The notes under the pieces were generated by a model, which saw nothing but the letters and a program-made list of their open reading frames with translations, was not told the DNA's origin and searched no databases. The position numbers were made by a program, and so were the translations under genes. A DNA stretch of 64,000 nucleotides, taken from positions 1 through 64,000 of the forward strand of contig JAEUIT010000068.1 in assembly GCA_016795035.1 (NCBI GenBank), written 5' to 3'. Shown in pieces: positions 33,741 through 46,700 of the stretch. Every line of letters starts with the position of its first letter. Position 1 is the first letter of the stretch. Source of the stretch: Phycisphaerae bacterium (GTDB lineage: Bacteria; Planctomycetota; Phycisphaerae; Phycisphaerales; SM1A02).

Positions 33741-35840
33741 ATGTCACTCGACCGAGTCTGTCGTCGCGCCCGCGTCGGCCCGACCGCCGTCCTCTCCGCG
33801 CTCACGCTCGCCGCAAGTCTCCTCGTTGCAGCCGACGCCGAGGCCGCCGGCACCCTCACCCCCGTCGGATCGCCCGATGCGCCCATCGCGATCCGCGAGC
33901 ACCACGTGTCCGTCGTCATCAACAACGGCTTCGCTCGCACCGAAGTCGAACAGGTCTTCATCAACCCCGGCGCCGCGCCGATCGAGGCCATCTATGCGTT
34001 TCCCGTTCCGAAGAGCGCGTCGCTCTCCGAGGTGTCGATCCAGTCCGGCGAATACACGCTCGAAGGCGAAGTCATCGCGAAGACCGACGCCGAGCGCGTC
34101 TACCAGGAGGAAAAGGCGGCGGGCAACGAGGCCGGCCTTGCGACCAAGAACTCGTACCAGACGTTTGAGTTCCGCGTCTCCCGCGTGATGCCGCAGACGG
34201 AGACTCGCATGCGGTTCGTCTACTACCAGCCGCTCGAGATCGACACCGGCATCGGGCGCTACGTCTACCCGCTCGAGGACGGCGGCACCGACGACGTCGC
34301 GGCCGCGAGCTTCTGGACGCGCAACGAGAAGGTCGACGGCGCGTTTTCGATCACCGTCGACCTCCGCACGTCCGTTCCCATCGAGGATCTTCGCGCTCCC
34401 GGCTACGAGGCCGCCGCGGTCATCACGAAGGTCGCCGAGGATCACCACAACGTGCGCGTCGAGGCGACGGACGCGACGCTCAACCGCGACTTCGTCCTCT
34501 ACTACCGACTGCCCGCGAATCTCCCGGGCCGCGTCGACGTCCTCCCCTACCGCGCCGATCCGAAGGGCCCCGGCACGTTCATGGCGGTCGTGACCCCCGG
34601 CATCGACCTGCAGCCGCTGTCGCACGGCGCCGACTGGTGCTTCGTTCTCGACGTTTCAGGCAGCATGCAGGGCAAGATCGCCACGCTCGCGAACGGCGTG
34701 GCGGGCGCGCTCGGCCAGCTGCGCGCCGAGGACCGCTTCCGCGTCATCACGTTCAACGACGGCGCCCGCGAGCTGCTGCCGTGGCAACCGGCGACGCAGG
34801 AGAACGTCGCCTCCGCGTTGCAGCGCGTGCGGACGCTCACGCCGGGCGGCGGAACGAACCTCTACGACGGCATCAAGACGTCGCTCACGAAGCTCGACGA
34901 CGATCGCGCGACGAGCGTCATCCTCGTCACCGACGGCGTCACGAACACCGGCATCGTCGACGGCAAGGCGTTCCGCGAGCTCCTCGAGAAGCAGGACATC
35001 CGCTTCTTCGGCTTCCTCATGGGGAACGGCGCGAACTGGCCCCTGATGCGGACGATCTGCGACGCGAGCGGCGGCTTCTACGCCGGGGTCTCCAATCAGG
35101 ACGACATCGTCGGTCAGATCCTTCTCGCCAAGTCGAAGGTGACGCACGAGTGCCTGCACGATGCAACGCTGAAGATCAGCGGCGTGCCCACGCGCGACTG
35201 CACCGACGAACTCCTCGGCAAGGTGTATCGCGGGCAACAGCTCGTCGTCTTCGGCACCTACGAGAAGCCCGGCCGCGCGACCATCACGCTGAGCGCCCGT
35301 CTCACCGGCGAGGACAAGACGTACACGACGACCTTCGACTTCCCCGAGGTCGACACCGAGTATCCCGAGATCGAGCGGCTCGCGGCGCTCCACCGCATCG
35401 AGGCGATCGAGGTGAAGGAGCAGTCGGGCCAGATTCCGTCGAGCGAGGCCGGATCGATGATCGCGCAGCTCGGCGTCGACTATCAGCTCGTGACCGACCA
35501 CACGTCGATGGTCGTCCTCTCGGAGGAGGCGTTCACGCGGCACGGCATCGGCCGCGCGAACCGTGACCGCGTGGCGATCGAGCGGCAGGCAAAGGCGCAG
35601 CGCGAGAGTCGGCCGGTCGTGAGCCGACGCGTCGACGCGGCGCAACCGATGTTCGACCATGCGGCGCCCACGCTCTCCGGGGGCGGCGGCGGCTCCGGCG
35701 GCGGCGCGCTCGACCCGGGCATGGCCACGCTGGCCCTCCTCGTTGCAGCCTGCGTCTACTTCCTGTCCCGCAACGCACGCCGCAACGACGAGCGCCGCGA
35801 AGCGACGAACCCGTCGAAGGACGCCGAACCGTGGGGCTGA
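33741..35840 (+). CDS. VIT and von Willebrand A domain surface protein with GlyGly-CTERM-like tail
   Basis: A 699-residue exported protein. It has a signal peptide (cleavage near residue 36), then a VIT domain (about residues 40-180: VSVVINNGFARTEVEQVFIN, AIYAFPVP), a linker, and a VWA domain with the MIDAS motif DVSGSM (Asp304, Ser306, Ser308). The C-terminus has GGGGGSGGG, a hydrophobic helix (MATLALLVAACVYFL) and a basic stretch SRNARR, followed by a 20-residue hydrophilic tail. This is the layout of a GlyGly-CTERM sorting signal. AAGGAG lies 6-7 bp before the ATG. Its end overlaps the start of a rhombosortase-like gene by 10 bp, so processing by that enzyme is the obvious inference. VIT-VWA proteins elsewhere are often clients of a dedicated sortase. 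Confidence 0.85.
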   Translation: MSLDRVCRRARVGPTAVLSALTLAASLLVAADAEAAGTLTPVGSPDAPIAIREHHVSVVINNGFARTEVEQVFINPGAAPIEAIYAFPVPKSASLSEVSIQSGEYTLEGEVIAKTDAERVYQEEKAAGNEAGLATKNSYQTFEFRVSRVMPQTETRMRFVYYQPLEIDTGIGRYVYPLEDGGTDDVAAASFWTRNEKVDGAFSITVDLRTSVPIEDLRAPGYEAAAVITKVAEDHHNVRVEATDATLNRDFVLYYRLPANLPGRVDVLPYRADPKGPGTFMAVVTPGIDLQPLSHGADWCFVLDVSGSMQGKIATLANGVAGALGQLRAEDRFRVITFNDGARELLPWQPATQENVASALQRVRTLTPGGGTNLYDGIKTSLTKLDDDRATSVILVTDGVTNTGIVDGKAFRELLEKQDIRFFGFLMGNGANWPLMRTICDASGGFYAGVSNQDDIVGQILLAKSKVTHECLHDATLKISGVPTRDCTDELLGKVYRGQQLVVFGTYEKPGRATITLSARLTGEDKTYTTTFDFPEVDTEYPEIERLAALHRIEAIEVKEQSGQIPSSEAGSMIAQLGVDYQLVTDHTSMVVLSEEAFTRHGIGRANRDRVAIERQAKAQRESRPVVSRRVDAAQPMFDHAAPTLSGGGGGSGGGALDPGMATLALLVAACVYFLSRNARRNDERREATNPSKDAEPWG

Positions 35841-36473
35841 CGTCCGCACGCCTCCCTTCTCGTTTCCCCTTTGGCACCGCCTTCCTGTCGGCGGCCTCGC
35901 TCGTCGTCGCGTGCACGGCGAGCGAGGCCGCGCTCGAACTCTCGCGCGACGTCGCCGCGTCGGAGCCCTGGCGTCTCGTGACCGGCCACTTCGCGCACTT
36001 CGGCGGGAATCACCTCGCCTGGGATCTCGTCGTCTTCGCCGGCCTCGGAGCGATCGTCGAATGCCGCTCCCGGACCGCGTTTCTCGTCGTCACGCTCGGC
36101 TCCGCATGTGCGATCGCGGTCGCGATCCTCGCAGCGATGCCCGAGATCGACCGGTATCGCGGTCTCTCGGGAATCGACTCGGCGCTCGCCGTTTACCTCG
36201 CCGCACATTTCCTCGTTGCAGCCGAGAACCGGCCCCGTGCGGCTCGCGTAGTCGCGGCCGTCGCGCTCGGCGGCTTCTTCCTGAAGACGGCCTGGGAGGC
36301 CGCCACCGGCGCGACGCTCTTTGTGGATCACACGAGTGCGGGATTCGTCCCGCTTCCTCTCGCCCACCTCGTCGGGGGCGCGGTCGGTGGCGCCGTAGCA
36401 CTGGCGTGCGCCCTGACCCGCCTCCGGCGGGGGAGGAGGAGTGAAGCCGAGAATGGAGAGAGGAGAATCGAAA

Positions 36474-36534
36474 GAGAACATGGAGAGAGGAACATGGAGA
36501 GGTCCTCTCCAATTTCCTCTCTCTATTTTCCTCT

Positions 36535-36535
<1 letters not shown>
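36474..36535. repeat. GAGAGG inverted repeat between convergent genes
   Basis: The left arm 36474-36502 (ending GGAACATGGAGAGG) and right arm 36503-36535 (starting TCCTCTCCAATTTCC) form a hairpin of about 28 bp with almost no loop. Its right edge touches the fhs stop codon and its left arm lies within the extended 3' end of the rhombosortase gene. It is closely related in sequence to the arms at 23577-23743. Confidence 0.7.
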
Positions 36536-38463
<1,928 letters not shown>

Positions 38464-38506
38464 GGACGGGCGGACAGCGTACGACATCGCGCCGCGCCGA
38501 CCTCGG

Positions 38507-41491
38507 TCACGGCGCCGGTGCGCCGGCCGCCCGCCACCACTCGTCCGCCTTCTCGTCGTACCCCCGCCCGGGCTCGGCCCGATCCCAGGCTTCGTATAGC
38601 TCCGCGAGGCTCTTCGCGCAGCCGAGCGTGTCCAGGTGGGTCGGGCCCCGCGCCGCCGCGAGCAGCCCGTGGGCCTCGCGAAGGTCGGCCTCCGCGAGCG
38701 CGAATCGATCGACGTCGAAGCCGAGATCGACCCGCGAGCGCCCGAGCGCGAGCAGCAACGTGGTGAGCGGCGTGACGTTGCCGCCGGCGACGCTCCGGCG
38801 CGTCGACTCCTCGATCGCGGCCAGCGTCTCGACCGCCTCGGCGTGCTTACTCTGCGCGCGAAGGAGGCCACCGAGCTTGATGACGTAGATCAGCGCGTCC
38901 GGATGCTCCGGGCCGAGCGTCCGTCGGCTCGTCTCGACGGCTTCGCGGTAGTACGGCTCGGCGTCGCCGAGCTTGCCGAGCGAGCGCAGGAGCGAGCCGA
39001 GATTGCTCACCGACATGAGCGTGTCGCGGTGTTCCGCGCCGAGCACGCGGCGGCGCCGCTCGAGGGCCTCGCGGTAGTACGGCTCCGCCTCGGCGAACTG
39101 CCCGAGCGTCTGCTTCAGGAAGCCCATGTTGTTGAGCGAGACGAGCGTCTCCGGATGGTCGTCGCCGAGCGTGCGACGCCGCGACTCGAGCGCCTCGAGG
39201 TAGTGGCGCTCGGCCTCATCGAACTTCTTCTCCGCCTGCAACAGAAAGCCCATGTTGCTGACGGCGGTCAGCGTGTCCTGGTGCTCGTCGCCGTACACGC
39301 GGCGGAATCGCTCGAGCGCCTCGCGCAGGAGCGGCTCGGCCGCCGCAAGGTCGCCTCGGGATTGCAGCAGGTATCCGAGGTTGTTGATCGAGATGATGGT
39401 GTCGCGGTGGTCGTCGCCCAAGGTCTCGCGTCGGCGCTTGAGCGCCTCGCGGTAGTAGCGCTCCGCCTCCACCGGCTTCCCGAGATCGACGAGCACGAAG
39501 CCCATGTTCGCAAGCGACGAGAGCGTGTCGCGGTGTCCGTAGCCGAGCACCTGCGCGCGGCGATCGAGCGCCTCGCGGTAATACGGCTCGGCGGCGGCGG
39601 ACATCCCTTTCGCCTGGAGGAGCGTGGCCATGTTGTTGATGGCCCGCAACGTGGAGGGATGGTCGTCGCCAAGGACGTGGCGGAAACCCTCGAGCGCCGC
39701 CCGCGTGAACGGCTCCGCCTCTTCGGGCTTGCCCTGCTTCTGGAGGAGGACGCCCAGGCTGTCCATCGACTCGAGCGTGAGCGGATGCTCCTCGCCGAGG
39801 AGGCGAAGGCGAATGGTGAGCGCCTCATGCTGCAACGGCGACGCGGCGTCGTAGAGGCCGATCGTGCGATAGAGATCGGCGAGCGCCTGTCGAAGCGACG
39901 CGTCGACCCGCGGCTGCTCCTTGAAGGCGGCGTCGATCGTCGCCACCGCGGGCTGCAGGATCGTGCGGTCGATCATCGCGGCGGCGGCATCGGTCGCGTT
40001 CACCCGCGAGAGGTCGGCGGCGAAGCGCACGCGCATCGCCTCCCGTTCGTCGGCCGGAATGCCCCCTTTCTCCGTTGCAGCCAGGAAGCGGCCGCGGACG
40101 TCGGCCATGAGCGCGGCGCCCGAGCTTGCAACGTCGATTTGCCCGAGCATCTCCGATTGAAACGCGCTCACCTTCGCGAGTTCGTCGGCCCGCTCCTTCT
40201 CGGCCCGCTGCGCCGCCTCCGTCGCCGAGAGCTGCACGCGCAGGTCCGCCTCCGCGCGCAGTGCCCGGGCGAGCGCCAGCCCTGTCGCGACCGTGCCGAC
40301 GACGAGAGCCGACGCCGCGAGCGCCGCGAACGCGACCGGCGCGCGGTGACGACGCACGAAGAGCGCGAGCTGTCGCCACGCCGTCGGCGGGCGCGCCTCG
40401 ATCGGCCGGCGCTCGAGCCAGTGCCGGACGTCGCGCCCGAGCGCCTCGGCGCTCGCATAGCGCGCGTCGCGGTCCTTCGCGAGCGCCGTCGCGACGATCG
40501 CCGCGAGGTCGCGGTCGAGGCCGTCGATCGGCGGCGCCGGCGCCTCGCAGATCGTCCGCACCGCCTGCGCCAGCGGCTCCCGCGAGACGTCGAACGGCGG
40601 CCGATCGGCCAGGAGCTCGTAGAGGATCGTGCCGAGGCCATAGACGTCGGCGCGGACGTCGAGGTCGAGATCGCCGCCCGAGCATTGCTCCGGGCTCATC
40701 GAGTTCAGCGTGCCGACGAATTCGCCGGCGAGCGTCGCCGAGCGCACGCGGTCGGTGAGGAGCGCGACGCCGAAGTCGATGACCTTCACCACGCCTGCAA
40801 CGTCGACCAGGACGTTCGCCGGCTTCAGATCGCGGTGGATGACGCCGCGGCCGTGCGCGTGCTGCACCGCCGCGACGGCGTCGAGGAAGCGCCCGAGCCG
40901 CGCCTCGCGCGGGAGCCGATCCTCGCGGGCCGCCTGCACGATCGTGCGGGCGCCGTCGACCCACTCGAGCGCGACGAAGGGAACGTCGAGCTCGCCGACG
41001 CGCGTCACGCCGCTCGCGTGGACCTGCGCGACGTTCGGGTGTTGCAGACGTCCGAGTGCCTCGGTCTCGATCGCGAAGCGCTCCTGCGCGCGGCGCGCGC
41101 CCGCGTCGTCGGCGCGGCGCACCGCGCGGCGCACGACCTTGAGCGCCACCACGCGATGCGGCGAATCCTGCTCGGCGCGGTAGACATCGCCCATGCCGCC
41201 GCTTGCCGCATGGGCAATGACCGTGAAGCCGCCAAGCCGCGTCCCTTCGCCGATCGTCGAACGCCCGCCGGACGGCGGCGCGAGCGTCGCGTCGCTCGGA
41301 GTCCACGCCGGCGACTCGAGGAACTCCCCCGCCATCGCGGCCGCCTCGAGGAGCCGAAGCGCGCAGGCGCGAAGCTCGGGATCGCCGTCCGTCCTCGATT
41401 CGACGAACGCTCGACGGGCTGCAACGTCGAGATCGAGCGCCTCGCGGAGGATCGCATGCCCACGTCGTGCCAGTTCGTCGGGCGCGGTCAT
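38507..41491 (-). CDS. Ser/Thr protein kinase with C-terminal tetratricopeptide repeats
   Basis: A 994-residue kinase. After about 80 residues comes the kinase domain: glycine loop [18 protein letters not shown] lysine, [14 protein letters not shown] catalytic loop, DFGVA magnesium loop and [10 protein letters not shown] activation segment. One membrane helix follows ([20 protein letters not shown], about residues 400-420), then a helical linker. At least eight 42-residue kinesin-light-chain-type TPRs follow, of pattern [18 protein letters not shown] then [12 protein letters not shown]. The ATG overlaps the stop of the ECF sigma factor gene (ATGA). Such sigma/kinase pairs are a hallmark of planctomycetes, where the kinase probably controls its cognate sigma factor; the extracytoplasmic TPR array is the likely sensor. 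Confidence 0.9.
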   Translation of the reverse strand: MTAPDELARRGHAILREALDLDVAARRAFVESRTDGDPELRACALRLLEAAAMAGEFLESPAWTPSDATLAPPSGGRSTIGEGTRLGGFTVIAHAASGGMGDVYRAEQDSPHRVVALKVVRRAVRRADDAGARRAQERFAIETEALGRLQHPNVAQVHASGVTRVGELDVPFVALEWVDGARTIVQAAREDRLPREARLGRFLDAVAAVQHAHGRGVIHRDLKPANVLVDVAGVVKVIDFGVALLTDRVRSATLAGEFVGTLNSMSPEQCSGGDLDLDVRADVYGLGTILYELLADRPPFDVSREPLAQAVRTICEAPAPPIDGLDRDLAAIVATALAKDRDARYASAEALGRDVRHWLERRPIEARPPTAWRQLALFVRRHRAPVAFAALAASALVVGTVATGLALARALRAEADLRVQLSATEAAQRAEKERADELAKVSAFQSEMLGQIDVASSGAALMADVRGRFLAATEKGGIPADEREAMRVRFAADLSRVNATDAAAAMIDRTILQPAVATIDAAFKEQPRVDASLRQALADLYRTIGLYDAASPLQHEALTIRLRLLGEEHPLTLESMDSLGVLLQKQGKPEEAEPFTRAALEGFRHVLGDDHPSTLRAINNMATLLQAKGMSAAAEPYYREALDRRAQVLGYGHRDTLSSLANMGFVLVDLGKPVEAERYYREALKRRRETLGDDHRDTIISINNLGYLLQSRGDLAAAEPLLREALERFRRVYGDEHQDTLTAVSNMGFLLQAEKKFDEAERHYLEALESRRRTLGDDHPETLVSLNNMGFLKQTLGQFAEAEPYYREALERRRRVLGAEHRDTLMSVSNLGSLLRSLGKLGDAEPYYREAVETSRRTLGPEHPDALIYVIKLGGLLRAQSKHAEAVETLAAIEESTRRSVAGGNVTPLTTLLLALGRSRVDLGFDVDRFALAEADLREAHGLLAAARGPTHLDTLGCAKSLAELYEAWDRAEPGRGYDEKADEWWRAAGAPAP

Positions 41492-42045
41492 GCCGAAGGT
41501 CCGTCGCCGGTTCGAAGGGCGTCGAAGAGCCACGCCTTCGCGCAGGACCACTCGCGGTCGGCGCTTCGCGAGGGAAGCCCGAGCACGAGGGCGGCCTCGT
41601 CGAGCGTGAGCCCGCCGAAGAAGCGGAGCTCGACGAGCGTCGCCTGCAACTCGGAGATGTCGCGCAGGCGCCCGAGCGCCTCGTCGAGCTCGAGGACGTC
41701 GAGCGGTGCCGCCGGCGCCTCGACCGTCGCCAAGTCGACGCCGGCCCGGCCCCGCATGCCTCCGCGTTTCACCGCGCCGCGCGTGCGGGCGTGGTCCACC
41801 AGCACGTGGCGCATGATGCGCGCGGCGGTCGCGACGAACCGCTCGTGCGACATGGACGCGTCGCGCGCCTGATCGCCCAGCCGGCACCATGCCTCATGCA
41901 CGAGCGCCGTCGGCTGCAACGTGTGGCCGGCGCGCTCGCCACGGAGGAAGGCCGACGCGAGCCGCCGCAACTCCGCGTACGTCGCCGCGAGAAGCTCGTG
42001 GTCGTCGGGTGTTCCGTCTCGGTCGGTGGGCCGCGGATCGGTCAC
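41488..42045 (-). CDS. ECF sigma factor of the kinase-associated type
   Basis: A 185-residue sigma-70 family protein. The region 2-like block is TYAELRRLASAFLRGERAGH then TLQPTALVHEAWCRLGDQ, followed by HERFVATAARIMRHVLVDHA and the region 4 helix-turn-helix LRFFGGLTLDEAALVLGL. The pattern LQPTALVHEAWLRL with RIMRHVLVDHAR is typical of the TIGR02999-like ECF group found next to Ser/Thr kinases. It uses a GTG start (VTDPRPTDRDG); longer frames upstream run inside the sirtuin gene. It lies 10 bp after the sirtuin stop and overlaps the kinase start by 4 bp. No anti-sigma factor gene is present, so the kinase is the likely regulator. Confidence 0.9.
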   Translation of the reverse strand: MTDPRPTDRDGTPDDHELLAATYAELRRLASAFLRGERAGHTLQPTALVHEAWCRLGDQARDASMSHERFVATAARIMRHVLVDHARTRGAVKRGGMRGRAGVDLATVEAPAAPLDVLELDEALGRLRDISELQATLVELRFFGGLTLDEAALVLGLPSRSADREWSCAKAWLFDALRTGDGPSA

Positions 42046-42055
42046 GGCCCCATTG

Positions 42056-42853
42056 TCATCCGCCGACGGCCGCGGCGCGCCGGGCGATGTCGCACGCGGC
42101 GCGGAAATCTTCGGGAGACCCGCCCTCGGCGAGCGCGGCGACGAATGCGGGCAGCGTCCGCCCGGCCGGCCCTTCGACGCAATCGTCGAACCACGCCGAG
42201 ATTTCCGTGGCGCGGAGATTGAACTCGATGCATGCCGCAGCGCAGCGTTCGCGGGCCTCGCGCACGAATCCCGCCGCGGGCCAGACGGCCCCTTGGGTGC
42301 CGATCGAGAGGAAGAGCCCGCAGTCGGCGAGCCACTCGTCGATCGTCTCGGTGCCGAGGATCGCCTCGCCGAACCAGACGATGTGCGGGCGCAGCGTGCC
42401 GCACTCGCCGGTCTCGGGATCGATCGACGTCTCGTCGCACGCGCCCGACCATGGATGCACGCGACCCGTGCGAAGGCTGCGCACGCGCCGCAGCTCGCCG
42501 TGCATGTGAAGGAGTTCGCCCGCGCCTGCAACGCCGAGTCCGGCGCGCTCGTGCAGGTCGTCGACATTCTGCGTGATCACCCGAACCGGCGCGGGCCAGC
42601 GCCGCGCGAGGTCGACGAGCGCGCGGTGCGCCGCGTTCGGCTCGATCCGCGGGTCGTCGAGCTTCTGCCGCCTCTCCGAGTAGAAGCGATGGACGAGCGC
42701 GGGGTTTCGCCGAAATCCCTCGGGCGACGCGACGTCCTCGATGCGGTGCCCTTCCCACAGCCCGTCGGCTCCGCGAAACGTGGGGATGCCGCTCTCGGCG
42801 CTGATGCCGGCGCCGGTGAGGACGACGATGGGGCGACAGCGTCGAATGGTCAT
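42056..42853 (-). CDS. Sir2 family NAD-dependent protein deacylase
   Basis: A 265-residue sirtuin expected to remove acyl groups from protein lysines using NAD. Motifs are GAGISAESGIPTFRG (NAD loop), RVITQNVDDLHERAG and the catalytic His in HMHGELR. RPHIVWFGEAI aligns with the CobB-type substrate loop. The zinc-ribbon region holds only two cysteines (GACDETS and GECG) in place of the usual four, so the structural zinc may be absent or bound differently. The start at 42853 (MTIRRCRPIVVLTG) overlaps the upstream gene stop by 4 bp (ATGA), showing translational coupling. Association with a sigma/kinase module is suggestive of signalling but unproven. Confidence 0.88.
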   Translation of the reverse strand: MTIRRCRPIVVLTGAGISAESGIPTFRGADGLWEGHRIEDVASPEGFRRNPALVHRFYSERRQKLDDPRIEPNAAHRALVDLARRWPAPVRVITQNVDDLHERAGLGVAGAGELLHMHGELRRVRSLRTGRVHPWSGACDETSIDPETGECGTLRPHIVWFGEAILGTETIDEWLADCGLFLSIGTQGAVWPAAGFVREARERCAAACIEFNLRATEISAWFDDCVEGPAGRTLPAFVAALAEGGSPEDFRAACDIARRAAAVGG

Positions 42854-43644
42854 CGGCCCTTTCGTTGCATGAGCTCGGCACGGATTGCGGCAGCGAGCCA
42901 CCGCATCCGTTTCCCGGGTAGCGCGGAGCCGAAGCGGATCGGCCGGTCGGCTTCGACGTGGATCAATGGATTCGAGTTGCCGTTCTGCTGGTACTTCGTC
43001 TCGCCGACGCTCACGCGCGTGACGTCCTTCGCCGAGAAGCGTTGCTTCCTGCCAATGCTCCCGATGCCTGCGAAACTCTCGCAGGCATCACCGCGAATCG
43101 TCAACCGAACGCGACCGAACGCAACGTGGAGTGCGTTAAGGAACAGCAGCACTCCGATCGTCATGAATGGCGTGAGGAAGAGCCAGATGAACGCCGCGAG
43201 GCCGAGACTCGGAGGCCCCTTGCTGTTCATTCGGAGCGGCTCAAGCCACTCCGGCACGGATCCGCCGAGTGCTGCGATGGTCTGTCCGAGATTCCCGATG
43301 ACGAACACCGAAACGATGCCGTTCCAGAAGGCGCACGAGAACAGCCCTATGAGAATCCCTCGGACGGTGAACGCCCTGGCCGAAAGGACCGTCTCGCGGG
43401 CGCTGCGGCGGATGGAACAGCCCGGCACGCGCTCGCGCGGATCGATCGCGGCGAGATCCTGGCCGTCGGTGAGTTCGCCGAGGCGAAAGAGCCTGCCGCA
43501 CGCCCGACAGAGGGCCACTCCTTCCGTCACGTTGATGTCCGCGACGGGAATCGCGCGATGGCAGGCGGTGCAGTGGATTTCCGAGGGCGCATCCACGAGA
43601 TTCGATGGTACCGAGATCCGCCTGCAACGCGGACGTCCGGGCAC
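42850..43644 (-). CDS. Zinc-ribbon membrane protein, unknown function
   Basis: A 264-residue protein with N-terminal Cys pairs CTAC and CRAC (roughly residues 25-48), a probable zinc ribbon, then two membrane segments (about residues 92-118 and 148-170) and a C-terminal beta-rich domain ending ELMQRKGR. The layout resembles other planctomycete ribbon/membrane proteins of unknown role, including the pair at 8494-11129. The given GTG start lacks a clear ribosome site; a GTG at codon 17 is a possible alternative. It heads the leftward sirtuin-sigma-kinase-fhs run and is divergent from a large secreted protein gene, 84 bp away. Confidence 0.6.
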   Translation of the reverse strand: MPGRPRCRRISVPSNLVDAPSEIHCTACHRAIPVADINVTEGVALCRACGRLFRLGELTDGQDLAAIDPRERVPGCSIRRSARETVLSARAFTVRGILIGLFSCAFWNGIVSVFVIGNLGQTIAALGGSVPEWLEPLRMNSKGPPSLGLAAFIWLFLTPFMTIGVLLFLNALHVAFGRVRLTIRGDACESFAGIGSIGRKQRFSAKDVTRVSVGETKYQQNGNSNPLIHVEADRPIRFGSALPGKRMRWLAAAIRAELMQRKGR

Positions 43645-43728
43645 AAGGGAAGGAAACCCCGAGATTCATGCTTCCCCGCCGCAGCGCAACGGGTAGTCTT
43701 TCCGTCGGACGCGGGATACGGAGGTCTG

Positions 43729-46700
43729 ATGAGTAGCCATCGTTCGATCGGGCGCGGGAGCCCGACGACTGCGTCCAGGTTCGTCGTCCTCTTTTCGGTC
43801 GGCGTTGCAGCCACCGTCCGCGCTTCCGACACGCTCTGGCTCGCGCCCGTCTCCGGGAACTTCGGCGATCCCGCGCGCTGGTCGAACGGCGTACCGAGCG
43901 GGTCGTCATACGTGCGCTTCGGCGTCGCGCCGTCGGCGGGCGTCCTCTTCGACATCACCCTCGACGAGCCGCGCTCGTCGCAGTCGTTCGAAGTGACGAA
44001 CCAGTCGCTCTCGCTCGACCTCGCCGGTCTCGCGAATCCGCTCGGCTTCGCCTACGTCACCGGCCTTCTCCGCGTTGCAGGCGATCCGAAGGTCGGCGCC
44101 TCGCTCACCGTGCACGACGGCGACGTGCTCGCGATCTCGACGATCGTCGGCGGCGTGCCGCCCTCGAACGAGACGGGCACGCTCATCGTCGAAGGCGGAG
44201 AGTTCCGGTCGGATCTCGTCTCGGTTCTCGGTGGCTCGCTCACGCTTGACGGCGTCGAGGGAGCAAAGGTCACGAGTCTCGCGCCCTTCTGGCGCGTCGG
44301 CTATGGCGAGAGCTCATTTGGCGAGCTCGACGTTGACAACGGGTCCTTCATCACCTCGCCGGGCCTTGTGGTCGGAGGGCTCGGGGGCACGGGTACCGTG
44401 TCGGTCACGGGAGGCTCGACCCTGGCCATCCAGTCGTCAGGGACGCTCTACGAGATCGTCATCGGAGGCGGGGACGTGTCGTCCGGGCTCACGCCTTCCG
44501 GCGGCACGGGCCTTCTTCACGTTGCAGCTTCAACCGTGTCGGTGATCGGCTCCCCGCGTCCGATCCGATTGGGCTACGGAGGAACGGGAACGCTCGACCT
44601 TGCGGACGGCGCGCTCGTCTGCGCTTCGATCGAGATCAGCGAATGCGGCACCCTGCGCTGCGACGGCTCGGTGCAGATCGCCGGCGACGTGACGTCGAGC
44701 GACGCCACCGCGACCTCCCTGCAACTGGCGGCGGACTCGCGTCTCGTCGTAGGGCAGTTGACGCTCGCAGGGAGTACCGGCGCCATCGACGTCGAGATCG
44801 GCGCATCCATCGAGGCAACCGACCTCACGTGCTCGTCGGGCGTCGTGTCGACCGTCGAACGTGCAGCCGTCGCCAAGACACCGGCGGTGACCGCGACACG
44901 ATGCGCGCTCCATGGACCGATTCGCCTGCGACTCGTCGGAGCGAAGCGCGAGCGAGCCGGTCTCGCAATTCCGGTCGTCACCGCCGCATCCGTCGAGTGC
45001 GGGCGTGTCACACTCGAGTCCGATCTCTCCGTTGCAGCCTACGTCGCCCTGAGTGAGTCGTCGGTGACCCTTCGGACGGCGACGAGCGTCGACGTCGGCG
45101 AGGTCGCACTTCCGAAGACGCTCGCGCTGGGATACGCGTACGCAGCAGCACTGCTGTCCATCGTCGACGGAGTCGATATGGACGTGCGCCGATTCGCAGC
45201 GTGGTCTTCGGACAATCCGGACGTCGTGTCCGTGGAGGAACAGGGCGTGCTTCGGGCAGTCGCGCCGGGCCGCGCGACGGTGACGGCCCTCTACGGCGGC
45301 GAGTCGAGGCAACAGTCCGTCGAAGTCGCAGACTCCGCGATTCCTCCGGTTCTACTCGCAAGCCCCGCGCTACAAGGCGCGGCGAACGGACACGCTGGCA
45401 TCGAACCTCCCGGCGCGTATTCCAAGGTCGCGCGTTGCGTGTCGGCAGACGGCAACGTGATCGCCTTCACAAGCGATGCGGACAATCTCGTGCCGGGGGA
45501 CGACAACGGAAATGCCGACGTCTTCGTCTTCGACCGAACCTCGGGACAGCTCGAGCGCATGAGCGAGCCGACCGGCGGCCTTGTCGCGACGTTCGGTTGC
45601 GACAGTCCGTGCGTCAGCCCGTCAGGTCGTTTCGTGGCGTTCACGGCGCGCACGCAACCCGTGGGCGGGTTCTTCCTCGGGCCGAAGGGAGAAGTCGTCG
45701 TTCGCGATCGGCTCTTGCAGATCAGCGAGATCATCACGGTCACTGCGGCGGGCGTTCCTTCAGGAGGCACGGCGCAGCCGATGGGGTTCTCTGTCGACGA
45801 AAGCAAAGTGCTGCTCTCGTATTCCGGCGCCGATCTCGGCGGTGGCGAATTCAACGTCACCGGTGCGTTCATTCGCGACCGAACGCGCGGCGTCACCACG
45901 CTCGTCTCCACGTTTCCCGACGGCGTCGAGATGTTCGGTGCATCGGCATTCGACATGTCCCTCGATGCGTCTCGCGCGGTCCTGCAATATGACGCGTGGG
46001 CGTTCAACTCAGGACTCGTCCTCTATCCGACGGTCGTGAAAGACCTCTCGACTGGTTCGCTGACGTCGCTCAACGAATTGCTGGGAGCGCCCGCGCTTCC
46101 GCACTCCGCGTCGATCTCAGGCGACGGCCGCTTCGTGGCGTTCGGCGCGATTGGCTGGGGTTTGCCCGGACCACCTCCGCCTCCGGGCAACGTCGGCCAA
46201 GTCTTCGTACGCGATCTTGAGACCGGCGAGCTCTCCGCGCTCACCCGCCGCGACGACGGCATATGGGGCAATGGCGACTGCTATGGCATCAACATCTCGT
46301 CGAACGGTCGCTACGTCACCTTCGTGTCGGAAGCGACGAATCTCCTCCCGCCCGGCGTGCCTGTGACGGGACATCCGCAAGTGATTCGCGTCGATCGCGT
46401 GACCGGCGAGCGCACGCTCGTGTCGGACGGCGCGTTCGGGCCCAACACCGGCACGATGGGGGCATGGACCGGTGTCAGCGCCGACGGCCGCTCGATCACC
46501 TTCGCGACCGACGATCCGCAGTTCGTGTCGAGCGCCGCCGCCGACCCGGCGAATCCCGTGCGCCACGTCGTCGTGCGCACGCTCGGACCTCGCACGCCGA
46601 GCGACCTCGACGACGACGGCACCGTCGGCGGGCGCGATCTCGGTCTTCTCCTCGCCGCGTGGAATACGACCGACGCGCACGCCGACGTGAACGGCGACGG

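Noticed and set aside
35640-35840. LPXTG-type sortase signal on the VIT-VWA protein
   Set aside because: No LPxTG-like pentapeptide; the Gly-rich tail and neighbouring rhomboid fit GlyGly-CTERM better.
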